Shown: in pieces, positions 25,414 through 33,682 of the stretch
How the letters are laid out: each line of letters opens with the position of its first letter
Numbering within the stretch: the stretch's first letter is position 1
Assembly (NCBI GenBank): GCA_015478675.1
Contig: JADMIH010000015.1
Location: 1-44,036 of the forward strand
Reading direction: 5' to 3'
Length of the DNA stretch: 44,036 nucleotides
Source of the DNA: Chloroflexota bacterium
Lineage (GTDB): Bacteria > Chloroflexota > Chloroflexia > QHBQ01 > JADMIH01
Made by a program: the position numbers and the translations under genes
The notes under the pieces: generated by a model
The model's database searches: none
The model's input: the letters and a program-made list of their open reading frames with translations, nothing else
What the model was told of the DNA's origin: nothing

Positions 25414-25443
25414 AAAGGCTTACCGTCACTGGTAAGCCTTTTT
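25414..25443. terminator. Bidirectional rho-independent terminator
   Basis: A perfect 11-base stem AAAGGCTTACC / GGTAAGCCTTT (25414-25424, 25431-25441) with a 6-base loop and a T run. It lies between the DUF4258-like gene and the convergent cytochrome c biogenesis operon. Confidence 0.88.
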
Positions 25444-25452
25444 ATGTGCCCC

Positions 25453-26367
25453 TTATCGCCCTGGCTGAACGTCAGGGCTGGCACCGTAAACCTTCACCGT
25501 CCCGCCACGCCGGTTCGGCACCAAACCAACCACAAACCAGAAAAGGGCGAATACCTCCCAGGCGAACGGCCCATAACCGAGATACCCCAGCAAGGGCATC
25601 TCAAAAACCTTGAGGAAGCCGACGTAAGGCACAGTGTAATACCACTTGGGGAACGCCCAGTAGTTCCAGAACTCCCAGAGCAACCCGCATATCTGGCCGC
25701 CTATGTAGAAGGAGATAGGCACGCGCCAATCGCCTTTTGATAAGTAGGCAAGTATAGACGGCATCCCCCGCCAGCAGTTGATCGCGTCCAGAATGAGGGC
25801 GAGGAAGCCCCAGATCAAAGGAAAGAAATAGCTGGGGGCAACCACAGGCAGTATAAAGAAAGCCACGCCCAGGCAGATGAGCCCCACCAGCGCAGGCTTG
25901 CTTACCTGAAAGGCTTTGCCCCGGCGCATATCACGAACCAAACGCCAGCCCCCTACCCAGTCAGCAGTTTCCCAGAGAGCAGGTATAACTGTGCTGAAAA
26001 AAAGGTATGAAATAAGATTGGCGTACCAGTCGGGGATATCGTAGGGGCGGAGATAGTGCCAGTTCTGCACAAAGCCGTTCACCCATTCAAAGCCCCACCA
26101 CATCGCCGCCGAGAGGGGAAGCATGGCGAGAAAGACGCGGCGCTTGCTGACAAACAACGAGCGCCCGTCGCGCCTGTAAAGCAGCGCATCCAGCGCGAAG
26201 ATATAGCCGAACCATACTGCCGCGAACCAGTAATCGGAGAATGGCCGCACGAAGCCGCCCGCGGGCGTACGGGCGAAAATCAGAATATGGCCTGTAACAA
26301 GTAGAAGCACGCCCGCCCAGAAATGCGGACGTAGCTCCTCGCGAGCTGATCTATCTGTGAACCCCAA
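25453..26367 (-). CDS. Multipass membrane protein of unknown function, last gene of the ResBC operon
   Basis: 304 residues with about eight hydrophobic segments and very many aromatic residues. Distinctive stretches: MWWGFEWVNGFVQNWHYL, WETADWVGGWRL, GLLWEFWNYWAFPKWYY and GPFAWEVFALFWFVVGLV. I do not recognise the family. Its start (ATG 26367) lies 3 bases from the stop of the CcsA-like gene, so it is co-transcribed with cytochrome c biogenesis genes. Repeated W-E-x-x-N/D-W motifs near membrane boundaries could bind a cofactor or lipid, but this is speculation. Confidence 0.75.
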   Translation of the reverse strand: MGFTDRSAREELRPHFWAGVLLLVTGHILIFARTPAGGFVRPFSDYWFAAVWFGYIFALDALLYRRDGRSLFVSKRRVFLAMLPLSAAMWWGFEWVNGFVQNWHYLRPYDIPDWYANLISYLFFSTVIPALWETADWVGGWRLVRDMRRGKAFQVSKPALVGLICLGVAFFILPVVAPSYFFPLIWGFLALILDAINCWRGMPSILAYLSKGDWRVPISFYIGGQICGLLWEFWNYWAFPKWYYTVPYVGFLKVFEMPLLGYLGYGPFAWEVFALFWFVVGLVPNRRGGTVKVYGASPDVQPGR

Positions 26368-26370
26368 TCC

Positions 26371-27495
26371 CTAGCGCCTGGCTTTCCTGGGCGATTTGGA
26401 GCGGGGGAACTTTATTCGCAGCCAGCTGAATAAAGCCAGGCCCAGCATGGCGCAAAGGAAGAGGATCACAGCTACCCCGGCCACTCCGATGCCGGGAGGC
26501 GCGCCATTGTTGTTATCAACGGCATAGGTGTGCATTGAGGTGCCGCCGAACCACTCAACAAGGTAATTGACCCCCAGGAAGGTGATGAGCACCACCACGA
26601 AACCGCCAAGCGAAAGCCAGGCCATCGTAACGCCACGCACCCCGCGCTGCACACGCACATGCAAGTAGGCAGCGTAGGTGAGCCACGTTACCAGCGCCCA
26701 CACTTCCTTAGGGTCCCAACTCCAAGCTTTTGTCCATGCTTCATTAGCCCAGATCGCCCCCGTTATCAGCACAAGGGTCATAAATGGAAAGCCTACAGCC
26801 ACGGCACGGAACATAAACTCCTCGATTGCAGCAGAAGAGGGCAGGGCAGAGGAGACCCTGCCTTTGAGATATTGCTTGCCGAGGAGGGTTAAGCCGGCCC
26901 CGGCAGCCGTAGCAAAGGCGCTGTATGAGATGATAGCTATCGAAACATGGATCACAAACCAGTACGAGCGTAACGCGGGCACGAGAGGGACAGGGCGCTT
27001 CAGGTCGGCTGGAATGAACCAGAGGGCGTACGACTGCAAGCAGAATAGCAGCAGCGCCACAAATGCACCCGGCGCGTGCGTTCTCAATGCTCCCTCAAAG
27101 AGGATGAGGGAGATCGTGGTTGTGCCCCAGACGAGCATCGTGGTGATTTCGTAGAGAGTAACGGTGGGATAATGCCCGATCTCTATCCAGCGCAGAATGA
27201 TCGCGGCTGTGAGCGACGCCCACGCCAGAAAGAGCAACCCCGCGCCCGCTCTCCCAAAGAGAATAGATGTAGAAAATGGAGGCCGCTCGGCGTCATCAGA
27301 GATCGCCACATCAACCTCGCCACCGCCCGCCCCTGCCCCCGCCAGCCTGCTCCCGCGGCGACTTACTGCCACAACGCTGCTTCCCTTCGTAAGCAGGTGC
27401 GTTGAGTAGCAGAGAAACGCCAGCAAATAGCAGATGTATGCCAGCGATGTTAGCGTTGGTTCGTTGAAACCCAGACTAGCTGACGCAAAACCCAC
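26371..27495 (-). CDS. ccsA: Cytochrome c biogenesis protein CcsA/ResC
   Basis: 374 residues, about eight membrane segments. The heme-handling tryptophan motif (WWD domain) reads WANEAWTKAWSWDPKEVWALVTW. Histidines near membrane ends (for example WFVIHVSIAIISYSAFA) fit the axial heme ligands of the family. With ResB it forms the System II heme export and cytochrome c ligation complex. GTG 27495 has GGGAG 8 bases upstream. The N-terminal part has a loop with charged residues (about 40-75) before the conserved membrane core. ResB is encoded just upstream on the same strand. Confidence 0.9.
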   Translation of the reverse strand: MGFASASLGFNEPTLTSLAYICYLLAFLCYSTHLLTKGSSVVAVSRRGSRLAGAGAGGGEVDVAISDDAERPPFSTSILFGRAGAGLLFLAWASLTAAIILRWIEIGHYPTVTLYEITTMLVWGTTTISLILFEGALRTHAPGAFVALLLFCLQSYALWFIPADLKRPVPLVPALRSYWFVIHVSIAIISYSAFATAAGAGLTLLGKQYLKGRVSSALPSSAAIEEFMFRAVAVGFPFMTLVLITGAIWANEAWTKAWSWDPKEVWALVTWLTYAAYLHVRVQRGVRGVTMAWLSLGGFVVVLITFLGVNYLVEWFGGTSMHTYAVDNNNGAPPGIGVAGVAVILFLCAMLGLALFSWLRIKFPRSKSPRKARR

Positions 27496-27599
27496 AGTTT
27501 TACTCCCGATCTAGCGTAAAGGCCCCCGCCACTCTCAGCAAAGGGATTATCTCTCCACGTTTATAACGCAATACGCGGTGCGTTTCACGCCTCGCCACT

Positions 27600-29216
27600 C
27601 TACGTGGCAGCCTCTACCTCGTTATGCACATTGCTCGTTGAAGTCGCGCCGCCTGCGACAACAGCTTTGCCGAGCGCGTCTCGTATCCTTATCGCCGTTT
27701 TCTCGAAGTCTCGCTCGAAGCTTACCTTGTTCTTTTCTGCCAGACCACCTACCACGACATTCACCGCGCCTGGATTCTCCTCGTCCAGAGTGATTTTTGC
27801 CCAACAGCGAGTAAAAGTAGTGTAGAGCGAGATTGTGAAACCCGCAGTCATAATCACGAACCACAAGCCAACAACCTCAAGCCCAGGGTCTTTGGCTATC
27901 TCCATTACCGCAGCTGTGTCTTTAGTGAAGGTGAAGTTATACTGCTCGTACCCCGGCAGTTGAAGCGGCCCGACCTTTGGAATGAAGGCGTCGTAGATCG
28001 GCTTATCAAAGTTCTCGTCGAGGTATCCGAGCAGGTAGACAGGTGGGTTCTCTTTGGCCGCCCGCGTGACATCCTGGTAATAAGTTAGCTGAAGGGTAAG
28101 AGTATGGTCTTTGAGCGGCAGTTGGACCAGGTCCATGGGCAGGTTGTCGCTGCTGGTGAACTGAAAATCGAGGAGCGCCTGAGCGGTAGAGGTCGTGTCG
28201 GTGATCAGGCCGCTCGCACCTATACGGCGTAGAGGGAGTTGCGTCCCGATGCTGTCTGTCACGGTAGCGTATAGCACAGGCTGGTAGCTTACCAGAAAGA
28301 AGCTCACGCCCTTGTAACGCAGTGGCTCATTGACGGTGATTGTCCTGGTCAGCACTTCTTGACCGCCCTCGATCACAGATAGGTTCTCTTTGTACTCCTT
28401 GATTGTAGTGCCATCAGGATAGTAATCAATCCAGAAGTTGTTGTTGCGCACGGTGAAGTCAGTGCCATGCCCGACATTGACTGCCTTGCCGGGGTAAAAG
28501 GGTACAGATTGCTCACGCCAGCCCGCCTGGGCCAACCCTGCCGCGGTGAGGATCAGCAGCACAAGGGCTGCGTGGCTCACGAAGGTGACTAGCTTGGACC
28601 AGCGGTCTCGGTCTGCATAGATGAAGATGGTAGCGCCGTCGGCTGCGACATCTGTCAGCAGACGATAGCGGCTCTTGCGAAGGGCCGACCGCAGCGCAGC
28701 TTCTGCGCCTTGCATGTCAGTGGGTACACCTCTAAAGTGCGCCTTCTCGGTAAGCCCAGTGATGAAGCTATCGCTCGCTCGCACCGCAGGATTGCGGACC
28801 AGGCGCATTATCGGCTGCCATCGGTTGAGGGTACACATCACGATGCTGAAGACCACCGTCACCACAAGCAGCCTGAACCATAGCGAGTTATAGAGGTCGT
28901 AGAAGCCTGCCCAGTAAAGCAGACCCGAGAAATCACCATATCTGCCTTTTGCGCCGCTGAGGAACTGGCTCAACTCAACGTCGAAGCTCTGTATGCCTGG
29001 CTGCATCTGGGGCACTACTGTGCCAATCATAGATGCCAGGGCGAGCGCGAGGTTAAGGACGACAGCGAAGCGCACCGAGCAAAAGAGCGACCAGATTACC
29101 TCTATAGGATCGCGGCCAGGACGCTTGCGAATCTCATCAGCAGCGTGAGGCCCGGCGGGGTGAGGCACAGCGCGGCTGAGAGTTTTAGCAGAGGCCTTTG
29201 TAATAGATCGCGCCAT
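27600..29216 (-). CDS. resB: Cytochrome c biogenesis protein ResB/Ccs1
   Basis: 538 residues. Three N-terminal membrane helices (SVRFAVVLNLALALASMIGTVVPQ, LWFRLLVVTVVFSIVMCTLNRW and LVTFVSHAALVLLILTAAGLAQ), a large extracellular domain (about 235-430) with YKENLSVIEGGQEVLTRTI and a final helix LWFVIMTAGFTISLYTTF. This is the standard ResB layout. Together with CcsA it carries reduced heme outward and attaches it to apocytochrome CxxCH motifs. About 100 bases separate it from ccsA. ATG 29216 has no good ribosome site, and a palindromic sequence lies just upstream. The heme operon in the same window provides the substrate. Confidence 0.9.
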   Translation of the reverse strand: MARSITKASAKTLSRAVPHPAGPHAADEIRKRPGRDPIEVIWSLFCSVRFAVVLNLALALASMIGTVVPQMQPGIQSFDVELSQFLSGAKGRYGDFSGLLYWAGFYDLYNSLWFRLLVVTVVFSIVMCTLNRWQPIMRLVRNPAVRASDSFITGLTEKAHFRGVPTDMQGAEAALRSALRKSRYRLLTDVAADGATIFIYADRDRWSKLVTFVSHAALVLLILTAAGLAQAGWREQSVPFYPGKAVNVGHGTDFTVRNNNFWIDYYPDGTTIKEYKENLSVIEGGQEVLTRTITVNEPLRYKGVSFFLVSYQPVLYATVTDSIGTQLPLRRIGASGLITDTTSTAQALLDFQFTSSDNLPMDLVQLPLKDHTLTLQLTYYQDVTRAAKENPPVYLLGYLDENFDKPIYDAFIPKVGPLQLPGYEQYNFTFTKDTAAVMEIAKDPGLEVVGLWFVIMTAGFTISLYTTFTRCWAKITLDEENPGAVNVVVGGLAEKNKVSFERDFEKTAIRIRDALGKAVVAGGATSTSNVHNEVEAAT

Positions 29217-29227
29217 AACTTGGGCGA

Positions 29228-29289
29228 AATCACAAGTTACGAGTTACGAGCTAAGGGTGACGATGATTAGCGATTCGTAGCTTGTGATT
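29228..29289. repeat. Inverted repeat in the resB leader region
   Basis: Arms AATCACAAGTTACGA (29228-29242) and its complement at 29275-29289 differ at one position. The interior repeats TTACGAG and AGCTAAGGGTGA-like phrases. It lies 12 bases before the resB start, so could fold in the mRNA leader. Confidence 0.55.
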
Positions 29290-29405
29290 CCTGAAGGTGA
29301 AGGGTGAGTTGCAACACAAGGCTGTGAGAGTTTTCGCACTCTCCCTGATATTACCATCAGGCAGGCACGTCGTCAAGAAAAGATGCATGAATATTGCCAT
29401 AAGGT

Positions 29406-30809
29406 TCAGGGCGTTGAAGTTGTGGTGGGCGCAGCCCTTTTTGTGGGTGTAGAGCGTGCTTTAGAGAGTGACGTTGGGGAGGATTGCACGGCAGGCTTGG
29501 CGCTGCTGCTACCGCTACTTGACCCGCTTCCCTGAGAGGGCGAGCCGCTATCGCCTGCGGTGGACGATTCCAGGGGAGAAACAACTGCTTTGGCTGCGCC
29601 AAAGAAGCTATTTAGCATAGGCTCTGCGACATTCCAATCCAGCTTCAGCCCCTCCGAGCCGTCAGGCAAAGTAGCGGCTGTGATCATGGCGCTATCTATC
29701 GAAGATGTGATGATAGCAGAAGGCTGTATGCCGTAAAGAAGCTGTCCATATGCCAACTGCTGGTCGAAGGGAAGGTTCGTCTCCACCATGCCGCCGAACT
29801 GGTCCATCAGAGATGGTAGAGAAGGAAGCAGGTTGAGCGATGTTGCTTTCTGGCGCAGTGCGGTGATTATCTGTAGCTGGCGCTTGCTGCGCATAAAGTC
29901 GTTGTCAGCGTGGCGAGTGCGCGCGTAACGCAACGCCTGTTTGCCGTCCATATGCTGCATTCCCGCATCGAAATGGACGTATATTACCCCGTAAAGGTCT
30001 CCCTCCTCGTCGCTGGGATACTGGTAATCGTCAATCGAGTAGGGGACATTTATGTCAATACCCCCCACCGTGTCCACCACCTTTTGGAAACCCTGGAAGT
30101 TGATGGTGGCATAATAATCAATAGGCACATTGAAGAACTGGCTGACTGTGCGCACCGCCAGCGCTTGCCCACCACCAGGCTCCTGGTAGTACTCGCCAAA
30201 GAGATAGGCGGCGTTGACCTTGTTCTTGCCGTAACCGGGGATGTCTACTATCAGGTCACGAGGTATACTCATCACACGAACGGTTGACGAGATCGTGTCA
30301 ATGTTCACCAGAAGCATTGTATCGCTGCGCGCGTAGTGCTCAGGGTCGTTGGGCCGCTTGTCGGTGCCCATCACCAGGATGTTGGTCCGGCCTTTCGGCA
30401 AGTAACGCAAAGGGTTAGTAGTCGGAGACGGCACGGCCCCCGCAACTGATGTGCCATTCGCACCGGCTGTAGCCACCTGAACAGCACGCGGGGTGGGGGT
30501 CGGAGGCAGCGCCACGAAGATACGCGACTGCATCTGCGCGAACGAATAGCCAACCCAGCCGGCATAGGCAAGGACAAGAAGCAGCGCCACTCCAAGCGCC
30601 CAGCGTACGACACGCCCCACGCCCCACCGCTTCGCGAAAGGACGAGCCGCAGATGGTGAACTGCGAGTTATATTAGCACAACCCGTAACTGGCAGATCAT
30701 CTTTCTGCGGAGCGGCGGGCGTGGGGCTTAGACGAGCCGCGGGCCGCCGTCGCTTAACTACGGTAGCGGGCTGCGTACGCACCTTACCGGAGGAACTACC
30801 GTTGACCAA
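29406..30809 (-). CDS. LytR-CpsA-Psr (LCP) family protein
   Basis: 467 residues from TTG 30809. A basic, Pro-rich cytoplasmic start and one membrane helix (WALGVALLLVLAYAGWVGYSF, near 70-90) lead to an extracellular LCP domain at about 140-320: TNILVMGTDKRP, HYARSDTMLLVNID, VMSIPRDLIVDIPGYG, KVVDTVGGIDINV and ALRYARTRHADNDFMRSKRQ, with the conserved Arg/Asp residues for polyprenyl-phosphate and metal binding. LCP enzymes move glycopolymers from lipid carriers to peptidoglycan or other surface acceptors. The C-terminus is a Ser/Gly/Pro/Thr-rich tail of about 50 residues. Downstream of the transglutaminase gene by 41 bases, in the same direction. Confidence 0.92.
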   Translation of the reverse strand: MVNGSSSGKVRTQPATVVKRRRPAARLSPTPAAPQKDDLPVTGCANITRSSPSAARPFAKRWGVGRVVRWALGVALLLVLAYAGWVGYSFAQMQSRIFVALPPTPTPRAVQVATAGANGTSVAGAVPSPTTNPLRYLPKGRTNILVMGTDKRPNDPEHYARSDTMLLVNIDTISSTVRVMSIPRDLIVDIPGYGKNKVNAAYLFGEYYQEPGGGQALAVRTVSQFFNVPIDYYATINFQGFQKVVDTVGGIDINVPYSIDDYQYPSDEEGDLYGVIYVHFDAGMQHMDGKQALRYARTRHADNDFMRSKRQLQIITALRQKATSLNLLPSLPSLMDQFGGMVETNLPFDQQLAYGQLLYGIQPSAIITSSIDSAMITAATLPDGSEGLKLDWNVAEPMLNSFFGAAKAVVSPLESSTAGDSGSPSQGSGSSSGSSSAKPAVQSSPTSLSKARSTPTKRAAPTTTSTP

Positions 30810-30850
30810 TTACTTCGCCATCAGGGAACGACGCATCAGCTGTCCGTAAC

Positions 30851-33442
30851 TCATAGCTCATAATTCCGCCTGCGGCGGGAGCGGAACCGTACCCTCCCGA
30901 ATTGGCGGGCAGGCATTGTTCGCAGCAGCCTGCCTCGTAGCGATGCCCAGGCCCGATAAGCTGAAGTTTTTTCATCAGGCTGTAGCATTCCACGGCCAAA
31001 ACGTTCGCGCACATAGGCTCGCGCGATAGTGCGTGTAAAGAGCGAAGTGCCGGGCACCTCTCGCGCAAGGGATTCGCTGAACTCGTAAGGCGTCTGATAC
31101 ACGGCGGGGCTTATCCTCAGGAGACGCGCCCACCAGAGCATCTTGCCATAGTAAAAGCCTGCCGCAGCGGCAGAGCGCCTTTTACGCCAGGGAACCGGTG
31201 CCCATAGGGTGAGAGCCACGAGAATGGCGGCAAGGGCCACAAGGCTGCCGATAATGCCAAAGGGAACTCCACTCAATGGGCCAGAACCGCCATTGTTAGC
31301 CGGCTTGATAGCCCCCGACAAGCCCTGATCACGAGGCGTGTTGGGGCTTGGTGTGGCGGCAGGCGTCAGATCAGGGGTAGGAACCGCAGGGGCCGGTGTG
31401 CCCTGTACTTCTGTTGTTATGACGGCCTGAGAAGGCGTCGGCTCAAACTGAATCCAGCCGTATCCGGGAAAGTAGACTTCGGGCCAGGCGTGCGCCGATG
31501 ACTCTCTGACTATGTACGCGCCTGTTTTTGCGTCGTAGCTACCCGGGGCATAGCCGCTGGCGAGGCGAGTCGGTATGCCGAGGCTACGCATCATCATCGT
31601 CATCGCTCCTGCGTAATACTCGCAGTAACCCTCTTTTTTGGTGAAGAGGAACCAGTCAAGGAGGTCCACGCCCGACGGGGGCTGGCCGATGTTAGTGTTG
31701 TAGGCATAGGTTGTGCGCAGATAGCTCTCGATTGCCTTTCCCTCATCGTAAGGATTGGTAGCGTTCGCGCTGTCTACAATACTCTGAGCAAGGTCCTGGA
31801 CGCGTTGTGGCAAGGTAGCAGGGCGCGACAGGTACCGGTCGGTGACCCATGTTTCGTATGCAGTTCCGGCAGCGCGTAACTGGTCCGGTGTGGCATTAGA
31901 GACTAGCGATACAGCTGAGTACTGCGAGTTTCTGGGCAGCGGGCTGGTGGCGCGTATCGCCGTGATGTCATCGTAGACAGGCACTTCGCCTGTAGCAAGT
32001 AATGTAACATCATAGTTGGGCGCTGAGGCACCACGAAGCACGACGTTGACGCCACGCTTCGACAGGTCGTCTACCTGTTGTCGTATGTCAGCGCCTTTGG
32101 AAGTAGAATAGAGGGTCTCCGCTGGGCTTGCTGCGGGCGTGATAGCTCCGGCGCTCGCTCTCAGCTCTTCCTCTGCCTGGTGTAGCTGTCCCACAAGCAG
32201 TCGTAGCTCAAGGGGCACAGACTCTGTGGTACAACCCCCCTCCTGGGGGCAGATCTGGTCAATCGAGTACTGCTCGTTGAGTGTTCGCCAGGACACTTCG
32301 AGCCTGGTGGCGATATCAAGGCGAAGGGGGCGCAGCGATGCGAATACATTGTCCTCTTTAGGGCTAAGAAGCTGCACCGTGTAGCTGACTTCTTTGCGCG
32401 CGGTGTCCGCTGAAATAAGCTGCTGGTTCGCTTCAAGCGCAAGCATGGGGTTCAAGTTGGATACGTGAAAGGTGCTTTTAGCTGTATTATCCCAACCCTG
32501 GCCGTTGTACTGGTCGTAGGTGTTTGCACGCCAGTATAGAGGCTGGCTCGACTTAACGATCATTGCCGGGGTGTTAGATAGGTTGAGCGAACCTCCCATC
32601 GTGAAGCTGTCCTTGAAGGAGGAATATCCTCCTACTGACTGGTTGCCATCCACACGCGCCCAGAGCCTGCTCATACTGTCTTGCAAATCTACCCAGGGCT
32701 TGTTCACCCGCTCCCACATGTTGTTGAGGGTGCCGTTCACAGCGGTAGCCGGTACGAACCACATGGCGGAAGCAAGCACTATTGAGATGGCGCTTCCAGC
32801 CCACAGGAATGCCCAGGTAAGTCCCGGCGAGTAGTTAACCCTCTCGCGCTGCCACCGCTCCTCTTTGATAAGCAAGTTGAAGCGGATCATCAGCAAAAGG
32901 GCGCTGAACATGAAGACGATTATATAGCCGTTGAGGTTGATTATTGAATAAGAAAGGTTGATTAGCAGGGCAATGCCGTTGGGTATGAGTGCCCACCAGA
33001 GTTGCCGAGACTTGAAGACGAAGTAGGCGCTGCTATAGGCAAGCACCCAGCAGACGACCGCCAGCGATAGTATGAAAACTACGAGATCGTCGCTCATGTC
33101 GTTGCGGAGCGCCACGCCGAGCCAGGTGGCAGTGCGCGCCAGCAAGTCCTGCACATGGTCCTGTACTGTAACCAATCGGGGGTCTTGCATCACACTGGCG
33201 ACCGCCAGCAGCACTGTTATCAAGCCTATCTCTAGGCCGATCAGATCAAGGAGGAAGCGAGGCACGCCACGCACCTTGGCGAGGACTATACCTGTCGCCA
33301 GCCCTATCAAAGTAATCGGCGTGAGAATAGAGAGGCCGTCAGACCACTGGGCCTGCTGGATTGACAAAGTTACGCTAAAGAGCATCAGAGCTAGCAAACC
33401 AACGGTGAGCCAGCCCTCTTGTAATCGGAATAAACGAAGCAT
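30851..33442 (-). CDS. Transglutaminase-like membrane protein (TgpA-type)
   Basis: 863 residues. Several N-terminal membrane helices (about residues 10-230), an extracellular region (about 235-690) and one more helix (FGIIGSLVALAAILVALTLW, about 735) with a cytoplasmic DUF4129-like tail. The transglutaminase core has KKEGYCEYYAGAM (Cys607), ESSAHAWPEVYFPGYGW (His651) and FEPTPS, the usual Cys-His-acidic triad. With MoxR and DUF58 genes upstream it forms a cluster common in bacteria, thought to act at the cell surface. ATG 33442 has AGAAGG 5 bases upstream. A TATAAT-like box lies in the 240-base gap before it. Confidence 0.92.
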   Translation of the reverse strand: MLRLFRLQEGWLTVGLLALMLFSVTLSIQQAQWSDGLSILTPITLIGLATGIVLAKVRGVPRFLLDLIGLEIGLITVLLAVASVMQDPRLVTVQDHVQDLLARTATWLGVALRNDMSDDLVVFILSLAVVCWVLAYSSAYFVFKSRQLWWALIPNGIALLINLSYSIINLNGYIIVFMFSALLLMIRFNLLIKEERWQRERVNYSPGLTWAFLWAGSAISIVLASAMWFVPATAVNGTLNNMWERVNKPWVDLQDSMSRLWARVDGNQSVGGYSSFKDSFTMGGSLNLSNTPAMIVKSSQPLYWRANTYDQYNGQGWDNTAKSTFHVSNLNPMLALEANQQLISADTARKEVSYTVQLLSPKEDNVFASLRPLRLDIATRLEVSWRTLNEQYSIDQICPQEGGCTTESVPLELRLLVGQLHQAEEELRASAGAITPAASPAETLYSTSKGADIRQQVDDLSKRGVNVVLRGASAPNYDVTLLATGEVPVYDDITAIRATSPLPRNSQYSAVSLVSNATPDQLRAAGTAYETWVTDRYLSRPATLPQRVQDLAQSIVDSANATNPYDEGKAIESYLRTTYAYNTNIGQPPSGVDLLDWFLFTKKEGYCEYYAGAMTMMMRSLGIPTRLASGYAPGSYDAKTGAYIVRESSAHAWPEVYFPGYGWIQFEPTPSQAVITTEVQGTPAPAVPTPDLTPAATPSPNTPRDQGLSGAIKPANNGGSGPLSGVPFGIIGSLVALAAILVALTLWAPVPWRKRRSAAAAGFYYGKMLWWARLLRISPAVYQTPYEFSESLAREVPGTSLFTRTIARAYVRERFGRGMLQPDEKTSAYRAWASLRGRLLRTMPARQFGRVRFRSRRRRNYEL

Positions 33443-33584
33443 ATGCGCCTTCTAACAGTTATCTACTCACCTTACGCAGCGGACGGCGGGCAACCGTCCA
33501 TTGGTCACGGGCAGCCGATCACTACGTGAGGGAAGTTATTATTGTGCCGGTAGAGGGAATGAACCTACATTATCTTATACACAA

Positions 33585-33590
33585 ATTATA
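33585..33590 (-). promoter_or_regulatory. Possible internal -10 box before the transglutaminase gene
   Basis: Minus strand TATAAT (33590-33585). No good -35 at 17 bases (TGGTTT). A GGTTT/AAACC hairpin (33598-33612) lies just upstream. Otherwise nothing was seen in the 240-base gap 33443-33682. Confidence 0.4.
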
Positions 33591-33682
33591 CCGCATCGGT
33601 TTGCTCTAAACCAGAAGATATGCGTCGAATGTCATACAATCCCACTGATCTTAGGGAGCAAGCAACGTGTAAAAGCGCGCTT

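Noticed and set aside
30796..31068. Leftward 90-codon frame at the LCP/transglutaminase junction
   Set aside because: It overlaps the transglutaminase C-terminus in another frame and has no motif.
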